A stretch of DNA of 64,000 nt from Streptomyces sp. RPT161 (GCF_027533845.1 NZ_JAPZVN010000010.1:174836-238835); one strand, 5' to 3'; counted from the first letter of the stretch, positions 34,445-43,777 are shown. Notes: generated by a model from the letters alone, not told the origin. A program made the numbers and translations.

Positions 34445-35377
34445 ATGAGCACCGCCACGCCCCGTCAGGCCACCCCCTTCACCAGCACGGGGTGGAGCCT
34501 CGGCGACATCGCCGTACGCCGCGTCGACGAGATCGAACTGCCGCGGCAGACCGGACCCTGGTTGCTGCCGGACGCCACCAAGGAGGTGCTGGACGAAGCG
34601 TCCTGGCTGCGGCCCGACTTCGCCGACGCCGACGTCCCCCGCCTGGCAAGCCACAGCTTCGCGGTGGAGTCCGGCGGGCTGCGGATCGTCATTGACACCG
34701 GCATCGGCAACGCCAAGCCACGCGCCAACCCGGCCTGGAACGGTCTCGACACCGACTTCCTGGAGCGCCTGGCGGCGGCCGGCTTCCCGCCCGAGTCCGT
34801 GGACCTGGTGATCACCACCCACCTGCACACCGACCACGTCGGCTGGAACACCCGCCTCGTCGGCGAGGACTGGGTCCCCACCTTCCCCAACGCCCGCTAC
34901 CTCACCAGCCGCACCGAATGGGACCACTGGGCCGCCACCGACCTGGACGAGGCCCGCCGTCAGATGTTCCGCGACTCCGTCACCCCCGTCCGCGACGCCG
35001 GACAGTACGACCTCGTGGACGTGCCCCAGCAGGGGCGCGAGGTGGCGCCGGGCATCTTCCTGGTCCCGGCTCCCGGCCACACCCCGGGGCAGGTCGCCGT
35101 GGAACTACGCGGCAGCGACCGCCAGGCGCTGATCACCGGCGACAGCATCCACCACCCCGTGCAGCTGTCCCACCCCCACGTGAACAGCTGCGTCGACATC
35201 GACTCCGCCCAGGCGGTCCGCACCCGCGGGCGGCTGCTCGACGCCCTCGCGGACACCGACGCGCTGCTCCTGGGCACCCACTTCCCGCAGCCCACGGCCG
35301 GCACCGTCCGCCGGGACAACGGCCGCTACCGGCTGCTCGCCGAGCACGGCAGCGAGATCCCGACCAACGCTGCCTGA
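34445..35377 (+). CDS. metallo-beta-lactamase-fold hydrolase
   Basis: The 310-residue protein follows a GAAAGGACCCACCG ribosome site. The metal motif is TTHLHTDHVGW (HxHxDH), preceded by IVIDTGIGN and followed by FLVPAPGHTPGQVAVELRG (His 3) and ALITGDSIHHPVQL (bridging Asp), with a last His in LLGTHFPQP. All five ligand positions are visible, so it should bind two metals. The sequence is nearer the quorum-quenching lactonase group (HTPG, LITGD) than true beta-lactamases; the substrate is inferred. No signal peptide. Confidence 0.9.
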   Translation: MSTATPRQATPFTSTGWSLGDIAVRRVDEIELPRQTGPWLLPDATKEVLDEASWLRPDFADADVPRLASHSFAVESGGLRIVIDTGIGNAKPRANPAWNGLDTDFLERLAAAGFPPESVDLVITTHLHTDHVGWNTRLVGEDWVPTFPNARYLTSRTEWDHWAATDLDEARRQMFRDSVTPVRDAGQYDLVDVPQQGREVAPGIFLVPAPGHTPGQVAVELRGSDRQALITGDSIHHPVQLSHPHVNSCVDIDSAQAVRTRGRLLDALADTDALLLGTHFPQPTAGTVRRDNGRYRLLAEHGSEIPTNAA

Positions 35378-35410
35378 CCGCGCGACCGGGCCTTGGTCCA
35401 CCGCGTCTGC

Positions 35411-35447
35411 GGGACGGTCTGGGGCCGCACGGGGCCCAGGCCGTCCC
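35411..35447. terminator. terminator hairpin between convergent genes
   Basis: GGGACGG (35411-35417) pairs with CCGTCCC (35441-35447), and CTGGG with CCCAG inside. It lies between the plus-strand hydrolase and the minus-strand P-type ATPase. Confidence 0.6.
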
Positions 35448-35572
35448 GTCACTCGGACTTCGCTGGCACGCGTTTCCCCCGATCTCAAACCAGGTCCTCG
35501 ACCCACAGCCCCCGATCACTTGGTCAAAACTCAGGACGACGGGGACGTCGCCCGGTACTCGCGTGAGGTTGC

Positions 35573-38500
35573 TCAGGGAGTCACACGCGCGAGGGAAGGC
35601 ATTCTTGCGGTGGCCTCGGACAGGAGTCGTTCAACTGACGGCATGGCTTTCGGGCCGATGGCGGCAACGCCGACAGCAGCGGCCACCCCTGTCCAGGCCA
35701 CGGGTCCCAGGGGTGTGCAGCCGAAGAAGTGGCTGAGCCCGGGTGTCTGTACCAGGGCGGCCAGGGCTGCGGCGGAGCCGAGTGCGGTGGTCAGCACCAA
35801 AGGGCTGCGCCCTCGTCCGGTGAGGGTTTGGGTGAGTTGGGCGCCGACCAGTCCGCACAGGGCCATGGTGCTGGTACGCCGGGCTGTGCCGGGGGTGAGG
35901 GTGCCGATCAGCCAGGCTGTGCCCGCGCCGAGCCCGGTGACGATCCCGCGCTGTCGGATCTGACGGGTCAACGGCTTCCCGAGGGCGGCGACGCCCACGG
36001 GAGCCAGCTCCTCGTGCTCGGTTCGCCTGCTCGGCTCGGGATCCGGCTCGTCCTGCGGAGTGACGGCGACGGCCATGGCGGGGAACATGTCGGTGAGCAG
36101 GTTGACCAGCAGGAGCTGACGGGTCGACAGAGGTGAGGCACCGGTGATCAGGGTGCCGAGCACGGTGAAGCCGACTTCTCCGGCGTTGCCGCCGATGAGG
36201 ATGCTGATGGCGTCGGCGACGCTGCGCCACAAGGCCCGGCCCTCGTCGACGGCGGCTACCAGGGGTGTCAAGTCGTTGCCGGTGACGATCAGGTCGGCGG
36301 CGTTGCGGGCAGCTGCGGAGCCGCGTACGGCGATGCCGATGCCGACGTCGGCGGCGCGAATGGCCGCGGCGTCGTTGGCTCCGTCGCCGACCATCGCCAC
36401 CACTCGTCGGGCCTCCTGCAGTGCTTCGACGACCTGGAGTTTCTGTTCGGGTGCGACGCGGGCGATGACTTGGCAGTCGGCCAGCAGGCGCGCTCGGCCT
36501 GCGCGGTCCAGGGCCGCCAGTTCGTCTCCAGTGGTCACGGTGACGTCCTTCGGCCACCCCAGGCTGAGAGCGATGGCGCGGGCGGTGTGCGGATGGTCTC
36601 CGGTGAGCATCACCGGCCGTACGCCGGCATTTGCCAGGTCGGAGATCAAGGGCGCGGAGCTGGCTCGGGGGGTGTCGGCGAGTGCCACGAACCCGACCAG
36701 TTCCAGGGCCTTCAGTGGCTGGTCGAGAATGTCGGCCGTCTCGCCGGGCTCAAGCCGGCGCTGCGCGACGGCGAGGATCCGCAGTCCTTCGTCGGCGAGG
36801 GTTCGTGCGGCGGTGGGGGCAGTCTCGGCGACGTCTTCGCAGCAGGGCAGCACCAGTTCCGGGGCGCCCTTGACGATCAGCATGCGTGTGCCATCAGCAT
36901 CGTGGCCGATCGCGCAGGCGTAGCCGCGGCTGGCCTCGAACGGCTGGGCCTCGGCCTGGACCCAGTGCGGATCGGGCGGGGCGGCAACCAGGATGGCTTC
37001 GTCGGTGGCATGGGCGTGGCCGGCTTCACCGTTGCTCTGCGGGCAGGCCCGGGCAGCCGCCCGCACCACCGGCTCCGCCTGAGAGGTATCCGCCGCGAGG
37101 GTGGTGCCGTCTGCGGTGACGGCGTGTAGGAGGCGCAGTCGGTTCTCGGTGAGGGTGCCGGTCTTGTCGAAGCAGATGGTGTCCATGCGGCCGAGCGCCT
37201 CCAGAGCGCGGGGGGTGCGGACCAGGACGCCGTGGCGGCTGAGGCGGCGCGCCGCGGCCATTTGCGCCACCGTGGCCACCAGCGGCAGACCTTCGGGGAC
37301 TGCGGCCACCGCCACGGCGACACCGCCGCTGACGGCTTCCCGAGCCGGTCGTCCGCGCAGCAGCGACAGGGCAGTGACCGCTGCCCCGCCAGCCAGCGTG
37401 AGGGGCAGCACTTTGCGGGTCAGCTCGTGCAGGCGGGCCTGGACGCCCTTGGCGGAGGTGGAGCGTGAGGCCAGGTGGGCTGCCCTGCCGGCTTCGGTCT
37501 GCTCGCCGGTGCCGACCACGACCGCCCGCGCGTGTCCGGCAACCACGGTGGTTCCCTCGAAGACCATGCAGCTGCGGTCCGCGACGGCGGCTTGCGGGGT
37601 AGCGGCAAGCTGCTTGGGCGTGGGAAGCGACTCGCCGGTCAGTGAGGATTCATCGACTTCCAGATCAGTGAGCTCCAGTAGCCGGGCGTCCGCGGGCACA
37701 ACGTCGCCTGTGCGCAGCTCGATCACTTCACCCGGCCTGAGCTTGACGGCGTCGACCGTGTCCGCAGGCGCGCTGCCCGATCGGGTGGCGCGGCGGGCCA
37801 GTTGCCGTTGACCGGTCGCCAGGGTGGCCAGTGCTCGTTCGGCGCGCAGCCGCTGCACCCCGCCGACGACGGCGTTGACTGCCATGGCGCTGGTCACCAG
37901 CAGCGCGTCCACGGGCGCTCCCAGCACTGCGGATGCCGCCGCGCCGACGGCAAGGACCGGGGTGAGCGGATCGTCGAGCTCGGCGCGCACTGCGGTGACC
38001 AGACGTGCCGTCAGGCGGGCGGGGGTGAAGACCGGCAGCCGGAGCAAGGTACCGGCCCTCTCACGGACGGTGGCTCGCAGAACGGACAGGCCGCCGGGGT
38101 TGGCGCGGGGCGTGGCGGCCAGCCGGGAAACGGCTTCTTCGGGTTGCAAGGCGTGCCAGGGCACCCTTGGGCGGGGGCGGGGTGCCGCTGTGGTGGCAAC
38201 GCCCGTAGCGGCGCGCCATCCGGAGACCAGAGCCGCGGCCGCGGCGACGTTGACTGGGCTGAGGCGCGGACCCCAAGCGAACAGGGCCCGTTGGGCTGGG
38301 GATGTGCCGGTCATGACCACGAGCCCGGACAGTGCGGCGCCGGCTTGGGCGAGGATCTTGGCGTGTCGGCCGGTCCTGCGCGCGGCGGGGATGGCTGCCA
38401 GCAGCCGCCAAGCCCCCTGAAGCCCGTCCAGCGTGAGGGCGTCCGCGCCCCACACCACCGCGCTTCGGGCGTCGGTGACCGCCACAGCAAGGTCGCTGGC

Positions 38501-40150
38501 CAGGAGCCCCGCCACGATGTGCTGGCGGTCTGCGTCCAGTTCCTGCTGCACGTGGTTGTCCTCGGGTACGCGGGCGATGGCCATGACCACCCGTCCCTGC
38601 TCACGCAAGCCCTGTACGACATCCGCCAATGGCCGCTCACCGGGGACGACTTCGTCGGCCAGCGCTGTGAAGTCACCGAGCGAGGCGTCCTGCGGTACCA
38701 CCACATACAGCCCGGCGCGGCGTGCCGCGTCCAGTACCGGCTCGGCCAGCGGATCGAGTTCGCACCCGACCAGCACGGTGCCGATGTCCTCACCGTGCGC
38801 GGAGGCGATCATCAAGCCATCGGTCTCGGACGGCCCTTGGTCGGGAACCGGACGCAGCGCGACCGCCGACTCGTCCCAAGGTGTGCTTGGAACCTCGGGC
38901 GACTGCAATGCCGCGGTGGCAGCATGCCAGAGCCGCTCATGGTCCCACTGCGCGGCGTTCGGATGCACCTCGAGTACGGTGCGCCGGGTGCTGCGCAACG
39001 CTTCCGGATGGAGCACCACGGTATCCACGCGCTCCAGTTGCCGTAGCCGATCGGTGTCGCGAACCAACACGTCCTGGCGAGTCAGAACGGCGGCCAGTGC
39101 CGACGTGAAAGCCACCGGCCCGTAGCGGGCAGCCTTCGGTGAGCCCGCCAGTATCGCCTCAGCAGCCTGCCTCGCGTCACGGGTGAACAACAGCGTCGCG
39201 GCCGCGCCGACCAGACTCCCGGTCACGGCCTGATCCGCGTACTCCTGCCCGGCGGACCGGCCGATCGACGGGCGAGGGGCCCGCTGCCCCGACACACTTC
39301 GACGGTCCGGGGCACACAGCGAATCGTGCGCGGCATCGAACGCGGCACCGCGGGCAAGAGCCTCCACCAACTGCCCGGTCCGCAAAGCCGCATCCAGCAC
39401 CAAAGAGCCAGGCGACTTCCCGAAGCCGTGGGCCGTCGCGTTGGCCGCAGCCAGCACCACCTCGGCACCCGAGGTCCCCAGCCGACGGTGCAGCACGGCC
39501 CGCACCCGGGAGTCTTCCCGTACCAGCGTCACCGCGGCGGTGACCAGCCGGGGAGAACTCCTCAGCCGCATCGTCCGCGCGGTCACCGCAGTTGCGATCC
39601 CCACCGCATCACACGCCAGGGCCAACGCACCGGACCGCACCCCACCGGTGCTCCCCGGGTGTGCCCGTTCCAGCACCGGTACTTCCGGCCGCTCAAGTCC
39701 GTACCGGGCCGCCAGCCTCTCCGCCTTGCGCACAACCCGATCGGTGAGCGCGCCCTCGCTGACCTGTATCACCAGCCGTGCCAGCCCGCCGTCCCAGTAG
39801 GCGGTCACCACCTCCGGGTGCTCTGCCAGCGCGACCGCCATGCGCTTGGCTGCCACCTCCAGCCCGCCGCGCCCGGTAAAGTCCGGGCTCCGCCGCAGCG
39901 CCACATGCATCCGGGAGCCCGCCCGCCATTCAACTGCCCCGGGTAGCACGGCATTACGGACGACCCGGCCGGCCCTTACCGCCGTGACGGAGGCCTCCGC
40001 CGTGGCACGTACCCCCGCTTCCGCGATGTCGATCGCCGAACGGGCCGCAGCGCCGGCCATGGGGATGGCGCGGCATGCGACCTGAACAGGAGCGGTCAGC
40101 GCAAGGTCAAGTCCCGCTGCCGGCAGGCGTGTCAGCAAGCGCAGAACCAT
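35573..40150 (-). CDS. very large cation-transporting P-type ATPase (CtpI/CtpH-like)
   Basis: The 1525-residue protein starts at ATG 40150 after GAAGGGTAAGAC. About 700 N-terminal residues precede the pump core and include an HMA-like fold (DFTGRGGLEVAAKRMAVALA, VTAYWDGGLARLVIQV) and a degenerate haloacid-dehalogenase-like half (VDTVVLHPEALRSTRRTVLE, VLVGCELDPLAEPVLDAARR). The C-terminal half is a complete pump: actuator loop DESSLTGESLPTPKQL, helix 4 VAVAAVPEGLPLVATVAQMA, phosphorylation site CFDKTGTLTEN (Asp about 995), KGAPELVLPCC, MLTGDHPHTARAIA and MVGDGANDAAAIRAADVGIG. PEGL in helix 4 points to Ca2+/Mg2+-type rather than heavy-metal CPx pumps. Same layout as mycobacterial CtpI/CtpH. Ion unknown. 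Confidence 0.92.
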   Translation of the reverse strand: MVLRLLTRLPAAGLDLALTAPVQVACRAIPMAGAAARSAIDIAEAGVRATAEASVTAVRAGRVVRNAVLPGAVEWRAGSRMHVALRRSPDFTGRGGLEVAAKRMAVALAEHPEVVTAYWDGGLARLVIQVSEGALTDRVVRKAERLAARYGLERPEVPVLERAHPGSTGGVRSGALALACDAVGIATAVTARTMRLRSSPRLVTAAVTLVREDSRVRAVLHRRLGTSGAEVVLAAANATAHGFGKSPGSLVLDAALRTGQLVEALARGAAFDAAHDSLCAPDRRSVSGQRAPRPSIGRSAGQEYADQAVTGSLVGAAATLLFTRDARQAAEAILAGSPKAARYGPVAFTSALAAVLTRQDVLVRDTDRLRQLERVDTVVLHPEALRSTRRTVLEVHPNAAQWDHERLWHAATAALQSPEVPSTPWDESAVALRPVPDQGPSETDGLMIASAHGEDIGTVLVGCELDPLAEPVLDAARRAGLYVVVPQDASLGDFTALADEVVPGERPLADVVQGLREQGRVVMAIARVPEDNHVQQELDADRQHIVAGLLASDLAVAVTDARSAVVWGADALTLDGLQGAWRLLAAIPAARRTGRHAKILAQAGAALSGLVVMTGTSPAQRALFAWGPRLSPVNVAAAAALVSGWRAATGVATTAAPRPRPRVPWHALQPEEAVSRLAATPRANPGGLSVLRATVRERAGTLLRLPVFTPARLTARLVTAVRAELDDPLTPVLAVGAAASAVLGAPVDALLVTSAMAVNAVVGGVQRLRAERALATLATGQRQLARRATRSGSAPADTVDAVKLRPGEVIELRTGDVVPADARLLELTDLEVDESSLTGESLPTPKQLAATPQAAVADRSCMVFEGTTVVAGHARAVVVGTGEQTEAGRAAHLASRSTSAKGVQARLHELTRKVLPLTLAGGAAVTALSLLRGRPAREAVSGGVAVAVAAVPEGLPLVATVAQMAAARRLSRHGVLVRTPRALEALGRMDTICFDKTGTLTENRLRLLHAVTADGTTLAADTSQAEPVVRAAARACPQSNGEAGHAHATDEAILVAAPPDPHWVQAEAQPFEASRGYACAIGHDADGTRMLIVKGAPELVLPCCEDVAETAPTAARTLADEGLRILAVAQRRLEPGETADILDQPLKALELVGFVALADTPRASSAPLISDLANAGVRPVMLTGDHPHTARAIALSLGWPKDVTVTTGDELAALDRAGRARLLADCQVIARVAPEQKLQVVEALQEARRVVAMVGDGANDAAAIRAADVGIGIAVRGSAAARNAADLIVTGNDLTPLVAAVDEGRALWRSVADAISILIGGNAGEVGFTVLGTLITGASPLSTRQLLLVNLLTDMFPAMAVAVTPQDEPDPEPSRRTEHEELAPVGVAALGKPLTRQIRQRGIVTGLGAGTAWLIGTLTPGTARRTSTMALCGLVGAQLTQTLTGRGRSPLVLTTALGSAAALAALVQTPGLSHFFGCTPLGPVAWTGVAAAVGVAAIGPKAMPSVERLLSEATARMPSLARVTP

Positions 40151-40844
40151 GTCTTACCCTTCACGAAGAGTCTTCCGGTGGTGCGGCCTGGCCAGCGGGA
40201 TCGCGGCGCAGGGTAGCTGGCTGCCTACCCGCTGCGCCGCGCATGATGCGCCCTGTGGGGTCGAGCGGGTTGTCGGCCCGGCGCGCCGGAGCCCGCAGGT
40301 GAAGAACGTCGGCCGACCACCGACGGACCGGGTGGGTACGGCATTGCGCCGGAGGCGAGGGAGTCACCTGCGTGGATGGGTTTCTTTCGCTGGGGACGGC
40401 CAACGAGGCCTTAACGAACCGCAGTCGGCCGCAAGTCGGGCTACGGTTTCCAGCGGCTTCCGGCCACGCAGGACGTCAGGCAGGCGTGGGCTGCCATGGC
40501 CAGCGTCATGCGGCGGTGCCAGCCGGTTAACGGCAGGCTCGGTAGTCGTCCAGGCCGCACTCCTGCTGGCCGTCTGGAAACACTGCGGGTTCCAGATTAC
40601 GTAATCATCCGGCCTGTTCAAGTGGCACGTTGGTACGCGTCGAGATCTCAGTTAGCGCCATCCGCGATCAGCCCAAGAACCCCGATGCTCCCAACTCCAC
40701 TCATCACTCACGCCCGCACCCCGGCGCGCGCGGCGTCCACGATCGCGTCGATCTCGATGATCGCCTCCTCTCCCCCCGTCGACCACGCCCCCCAGCGCCT
40801 GAAACCGCGCCGCACGGGCCGGGTCACGCTGAGGGCAGCGGCGT
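40151..40844. other. intergenic stretch without a recognised gene
   Basis: No frame carries a convincing family pattern. One perfect 12-bp palindrome, GATTACGTAATC (40595-40606), stands out in this GC-rich DNA and may be a regulator site. Confidence 0.35.
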
Positions 40845-40883
40845 GTCGGTGCCTCGCCTGTTGTGGAAGGGCGAGGCACCGAC
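40845..40883 (-). terminator. 14-bp perfect hairpin after the lectin gene
   Basis: GTCGGTGCCTCGCC (40845-40858) and GGCGAGGCACCGAC (40870-40883) flank an 11-base loop, starting 13 bp after the stop codon of the minus-strand lectin gene. Confidence 0.7.
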
Positions 40884-40895
40884 GCTGTCAGGAGA

Positions 40896-41399
40896 TCAGC
40901 TCCAGTTCTGGTACGGCTGGCCGTTGCACGGGTACGTACGGAAGCCCAGGTTGCTGTCGTCGATGCACCGGCCCGTGGCCTGGTTTTTGAACTGGAGGAA
41001 GCCACCGTTGCGGCTGACGAACCAGCTCTGGTACGGCGTGTCGTTGCACGGGTAGGTGCGGAAGCCGAGGTTGCTGTCGTCGACGCAGCGTCCCGTGGCC
41101 TGGTTCTGGAACCTGCGGGTGCCGTCATTCCACACGTGGACGGTCCAGTTTTGGAAGGGCTGCCCGTTGCACGGGTAGGTGCGGAAGCCGAGGTTGCTGT
41201 CGTCCATACACCGCCCGGTGGCCTGGTTCTTGAAGGTGTTGATGACGTCCAGAGGCACCGCCACGCTCTGTGAGGCGCCGCCCGGTGCGCTGTTCACTGA
41301 GGGCGTGGCGGGTTCCGCTGTGGCCGTACCGGCGAGGCCGGCGACGGCGAGCAATGCCGCCGAGGACGCCAGGGCCGCGGTTCGGATTGGTGAACGCAT
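40896..41399 (-). CDS. exported ricin-type lectin with three nearly identical repeats
   Basis: ATG 41399 after GGGGGAG. The 167-residue protein has a signal peptide (MRSPIRTAALASSAALLAVA, cleavage after ATA). The mature protein is a single beta-trefoil made of three units, each with NQATGRCxDDSNLGFRTYPC and ending PFQNW or PYQSW (the QxW motif). Each unit keeps the Asp and Asn usually used for galactose binding. The units repeat every 120 bp at DNA level with very few changes, so the fold is close to perfectly symmetric. The secreted protein has no catalytic domain; it probably binds sugar polymers with three equal sites. Confidence 0.92.
   Translation of the reverse strand: MRSPIRTAALASSAALLAVAGLAGTATAEPATPSVNSAPGGASQSVAVPLDVINTFKNQATGRCMDDSNLGFRTYPCNGQPFQNWTVHVWNDGTRRFQNQATGRCVDDSNLGFRTYPCNDTPYQSWFVSRNGGFLQFKNQATGRCIDDSNLGFRTYPCNGQPYQNWS
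40901..41260 (-). repeat. three 120-bp tandem units coding for the trefoil lobes
   Basis: The segment beginning CCAGTT or CCAGCT followed by CTGGTACGGC or TTGGAAGGGC recurs at 40901, 41021 and 41141, exactly 120 bp apart, with the downstream GAAGCC-rich block almost unchanged. Confidence 0.85.
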
Positions 41400-41496
41400 G
41401 TGCTCTCCCCCTTGTGAGTGGTTGTGCAGGCACGATGTCTTCCGCTCTTTCGGCGGTGCCTGCGGGCGGTATCGACGATGCCGTACCCGCCCGGCT

Positions 41497-42558
41497 CTAC
41501 TCGCGGGCAGGTTGTGACCTTTCGCCCAGAACCGAAACGATCTCTGCGGAGCAGTTCGCCGGAACGCGTATCGGACGACCGCAGTGCAGCAGTTGGAGCC
41601 CCAGGCTGGTGAGGGTATGGCAGACCGAGCGCCGGTACCGGTGGCTGATGACCAGACCGGCTTGGCGAAGAGTTGTGGTGTGTTCGCTTGCCGTGGCGGG
41701 TGAGACACTCAAGCGAGCGGCGAGTTCGGTGGTTGTACACCCTTTAGCGATCGCTTCGAGGGCGGCGGCCCGAGTGCGGCCCAGCAGTGCCGACAATGGC
41801 CGACAGGACGGCTCCCCGACCGTTGTCCCGTCGGCCGTGTCCCAACCGAGTTCGTGGTCGATGGGGTACACCAAGGTCGGTGGCAGTTCGGGGTCGCGCA
41901 GGCAGATGGGTCTGCGCCAGCAGAAGAAGGACGGGACCAGGAGCAGGCCCCGCCCGTCCAGATGGAGGTCCCGATCGCAGGGGCCATACGGGAGGCTGAG
42001 CACCGTGCTGTTCTGCCAACGCATTGACGGGTGGAGGCCCGACAGCATCTGCCCAAGACCGTGATCGGCGAGCACCCGCGCGCGATGTGAACGGTCCGCG
42101 TCCACACCGAAGTTGATGTGCGCCCAGTGAGGGGCGAGAGCGCGCTCGTAGTAGGCCTGCAGCGCCACACCGAGTTGACGCAGGGGCTCGGTACGCCCGT
42201 CGGCAAGGGCGTGGGTCCACGCGGTGAGCGGCTGCTGCGCGGCGAGAAGGGTGAGCTCCGAACGCAACCGCGTTGGCGAGGTGGACAGAACCGAGTCGAT
42301 GCCTGCCCCCAACTCCACGGTGCCGGTGGGAGTGAGGAAGTCAGGCGAGTACCCGCGGGGTGGTGCCAGAGACGCCAGTGGGGCCACCGTGGCATCTGGT
42401 CGGGCGCGTAGACGCGCCCTCCACTGGCCGAACACCACTGCGCCTTCTTCGCGTTGCTTCAGTAAGTGGAGGCTGAGCAGGATCTCCCACATCGGGTCCG
42501 GTGCCAAAGCGATCCGCGTGCGCGTGAAGTCATCGGTGGTGAAGTGGATACGAAGCAT
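41497..42558 (-). CDS. ArsR-type winged-helix regulator with N-terminal DUF5937-like region
   Basis: ATG 42558 gives the usual start MLRIHFTTDDFTRTRIALAP, then DPMWEILLSLHLLKQ, seen in this Streptomyces regulator group. The winged helix is near the C-terminus: ALEAIAKGCTTTELAARLSV, SPATASEHTTTLRQAGLVIS and HRYRRSVCHTLTSLGLQLL. Length is 353 residues. No cysteine metal site is evident in the HTH, so an organic or protein ligand is more likely. It stands alone; targets unknown. Confidence 0.88.
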   Translation of the reverse strand: MLRIHFTTDDFTRTRIALAPDPMWEILLSLHLLKQREEGAVVFGQWRARLRARPDATVAPLASLAPPRGYSPDFLTPTGTVELGAGIDSVLSTSPTRLRSELTLLAAQQPLTAWTHALADGRTEPLRQLGVALQAYYERALAPHWAHINFGVDADRSHRARVLADHGLGQMLSGLHPSMRWQNSTVLSLPYGPCDRDLHLDGRGLLLVPSFFCWRRPICLRDPELPPTLVYPIDHELGWDTADGTTVGEPSCRPLSALLGRTRAAALEAIAKGCTTTELAARLSVSPATASEHTTTLRQAGLVISHRYRRSVCHTLTSLGLQLLHCGRPIRVPANCSAEIVSVLGERSQPARE

Positions 42559-42783
42559 TGCAGCATCCCCCATCCCCGGGTGCGGGCGTCGTGACGACCA
42601 GCCCGTTCCGGCACACATGCCGCAGCATGGCTGTTCGGCGCGGGCCGTACGTCCGTCCGCCGCCGCACCGGGGCTTGCGGCGGCTGCGGACGGACGCCAC
42701 ACCCGCCCGGACCGGTCGTTCTGCCGCACACTCGGCCGCGGTGCGTACCTGTTTGCGTTCCGCGGGGGCCGGTCGCGGGTGTG

Positions 42784-43365
42784 TTACGCGGGTCGGGTGG
42801 CGCGGTCGAAGAGTTCGACCAGTTCGTTCGCGCATCGTTCTGCGTCGAGGCCCGCGGACAGCAGTCCGTACGTGCTGTCGAGCGATGCTCGCAGCGCCGC
42901 TGCCATGATCTGCGAGTTGCAGGGCCGGAAGGCGCCGGTGCGCTGGCCGTTGTCGAACAGGTCGGCCAGTCGGTTTAGGGATTCGAGGTGGTGCCGGTCC
43001 CAGGCCCGGTCGCCGTTGAGGATGATCTGCTGGAGCGCGCGCATCTGTTCAAGGTGGCTTGCCATGAATGCCACGTTCGCCCGGATGAGGGCGGCCAGGA
43101 GTTCACGAGCACCGGTTGCGGCGTCCAGGGCGGGTTGCATGTGCGCGCCGGCGTGAGTGACGATCTGGTCAGCGATGGCTGTGAACAGCTCGTCTTTGCT
43201 GGAGAAGTGGTAGGTGATCAGTCGCTTGCTGCTGAGACCGGCCTTGTCACAGATGGCCTCGAAGGTCGTGGCTTGGTAGCCGCGCTCAGCCAGCAAGGCG
43301 ATTGCGGCGCGGATGATCTGGTCCTTGCGGGCTGCGGTCGCCGCCTGACGGGTGGTCGCGCTCAT
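42784..43365 (-). CDS. TetR-family regulator (second gene of a two-gene operon)
   Basis: The 193-residue protein starts MSATTRQAATAARKDQIIRA. The DNA-binding region is TTFEAICDKAGLSSKRLITY followed by HFSSKDELFTAIADQIVTH. The start overlaps the stop of the upstream membrane protein gene by ATGA. Because the operon's first start codon sits inside a large palindrome, this regulator most likely represses its own operon. Confidence 0.92.
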   Translation of the reverse strand: MSATTRQAATAARKDQIIRAAIALLAERGYQATTFEAICDKAGLSSKRLITYHFSSKDELFTAIADQIVTHAGAHMQPALDAATGARELLAALIRANVAFMASHLEQMRALQQIILNGDRAWDRHHLESLNRLADLFDNGQRTGAFRPCNSQIMAAALRASLDSTYGLLSAGLDAERCANELVELFDRATRPA

Positions 43366-43751
43366 CGGACCTGCTTACCAGCCTTGGGGTAGGCCTGGCG
43401 TACGGCCTTGCGGCCCACCATGACCGCGACCGCCAGTAGCAAGACGCCCACGACGGCCTGCTCGACCTTCATCCAGGCGGGGAATCCGTCGTGTGGCAGG
43501 GCGACGATGATCACAATCGCGAGGGGCGCGACGGTGGACATCAACCGCATTCGCAGGTAAGCGGCGCGGCTGCCACCGAAGGCTCGCCTGGCCAGTGCGA
43601 TCAGCACAGTGGCGATCGCGGTGACGATGCCACTTCGAACCCACACGGCGGCATTGCCGCCAATGAGGGCGGCAATGCCGAGGGTGGCGACGGAGAGGAC
43701 GAGCACGGCGGCGAACAGGGCGCGGATACGCCTGTAGAGTCCGTTATCCAT
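43362..43751 (-). CDS. small membrane protein co-transcribed with TetR
   Basis: The 129-residue protein starts MDNGLYRRIRALFAAVLVLS and has about four transmembrane segments (LFAAVLVLSVATLGIAALI, SGIVTAIATVLIALA, STVAPLAIVIIVALP, VVGVLLLAVAVMVGR). There is no ribosome site; the predicted transcription start coincides with the ATG. The next gene is its TetR regulator (ATGA overlap). It may be a membrane sensor or ligand handler for the regulator. No family recognised. Confidence 0.75.
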   Translation of the reverse strand: MDNGLYRRIRALFAAVLVLSVATLGIAALIGGNAAVWVRSGIVTAIATVLIALARRAFGGSRAAYLRMRLMSTVAPLAIVIIVALPHDGFPAWMKVEQAVVGVLLLAVAVMVGRKAVRQAYPKAGKQVR

Positions 43752-43777
43752 GCGGATAACGTTATCCGCATGGATAA
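43744..43777. promoter_or_regulatory. 34-bp perfect palindrome, double TetR-type operator
   Basis: The sequence is two 16-bp sites, TTATCCATGCGGATAA (43744-43759) and TTATCCGCATGGATAA (43762-43777), separated by CG. Together they form a perfect 34-bp palindrome. It contains the start codon of the membrane protein gene (43749-43751) and covers the predicted -10 element. Confidence 0.85.

Noticed and set aside
33119..35377. 752-codon plus-strand frame spanning the MFS and hydrolase genes
   Set aside because: Its first part is an Arg/Pro-rich shadow of the MFS gene; only the part from 34445 is real, as the metallo-beta-lactamase-fold protein with its own start and ribosome site.
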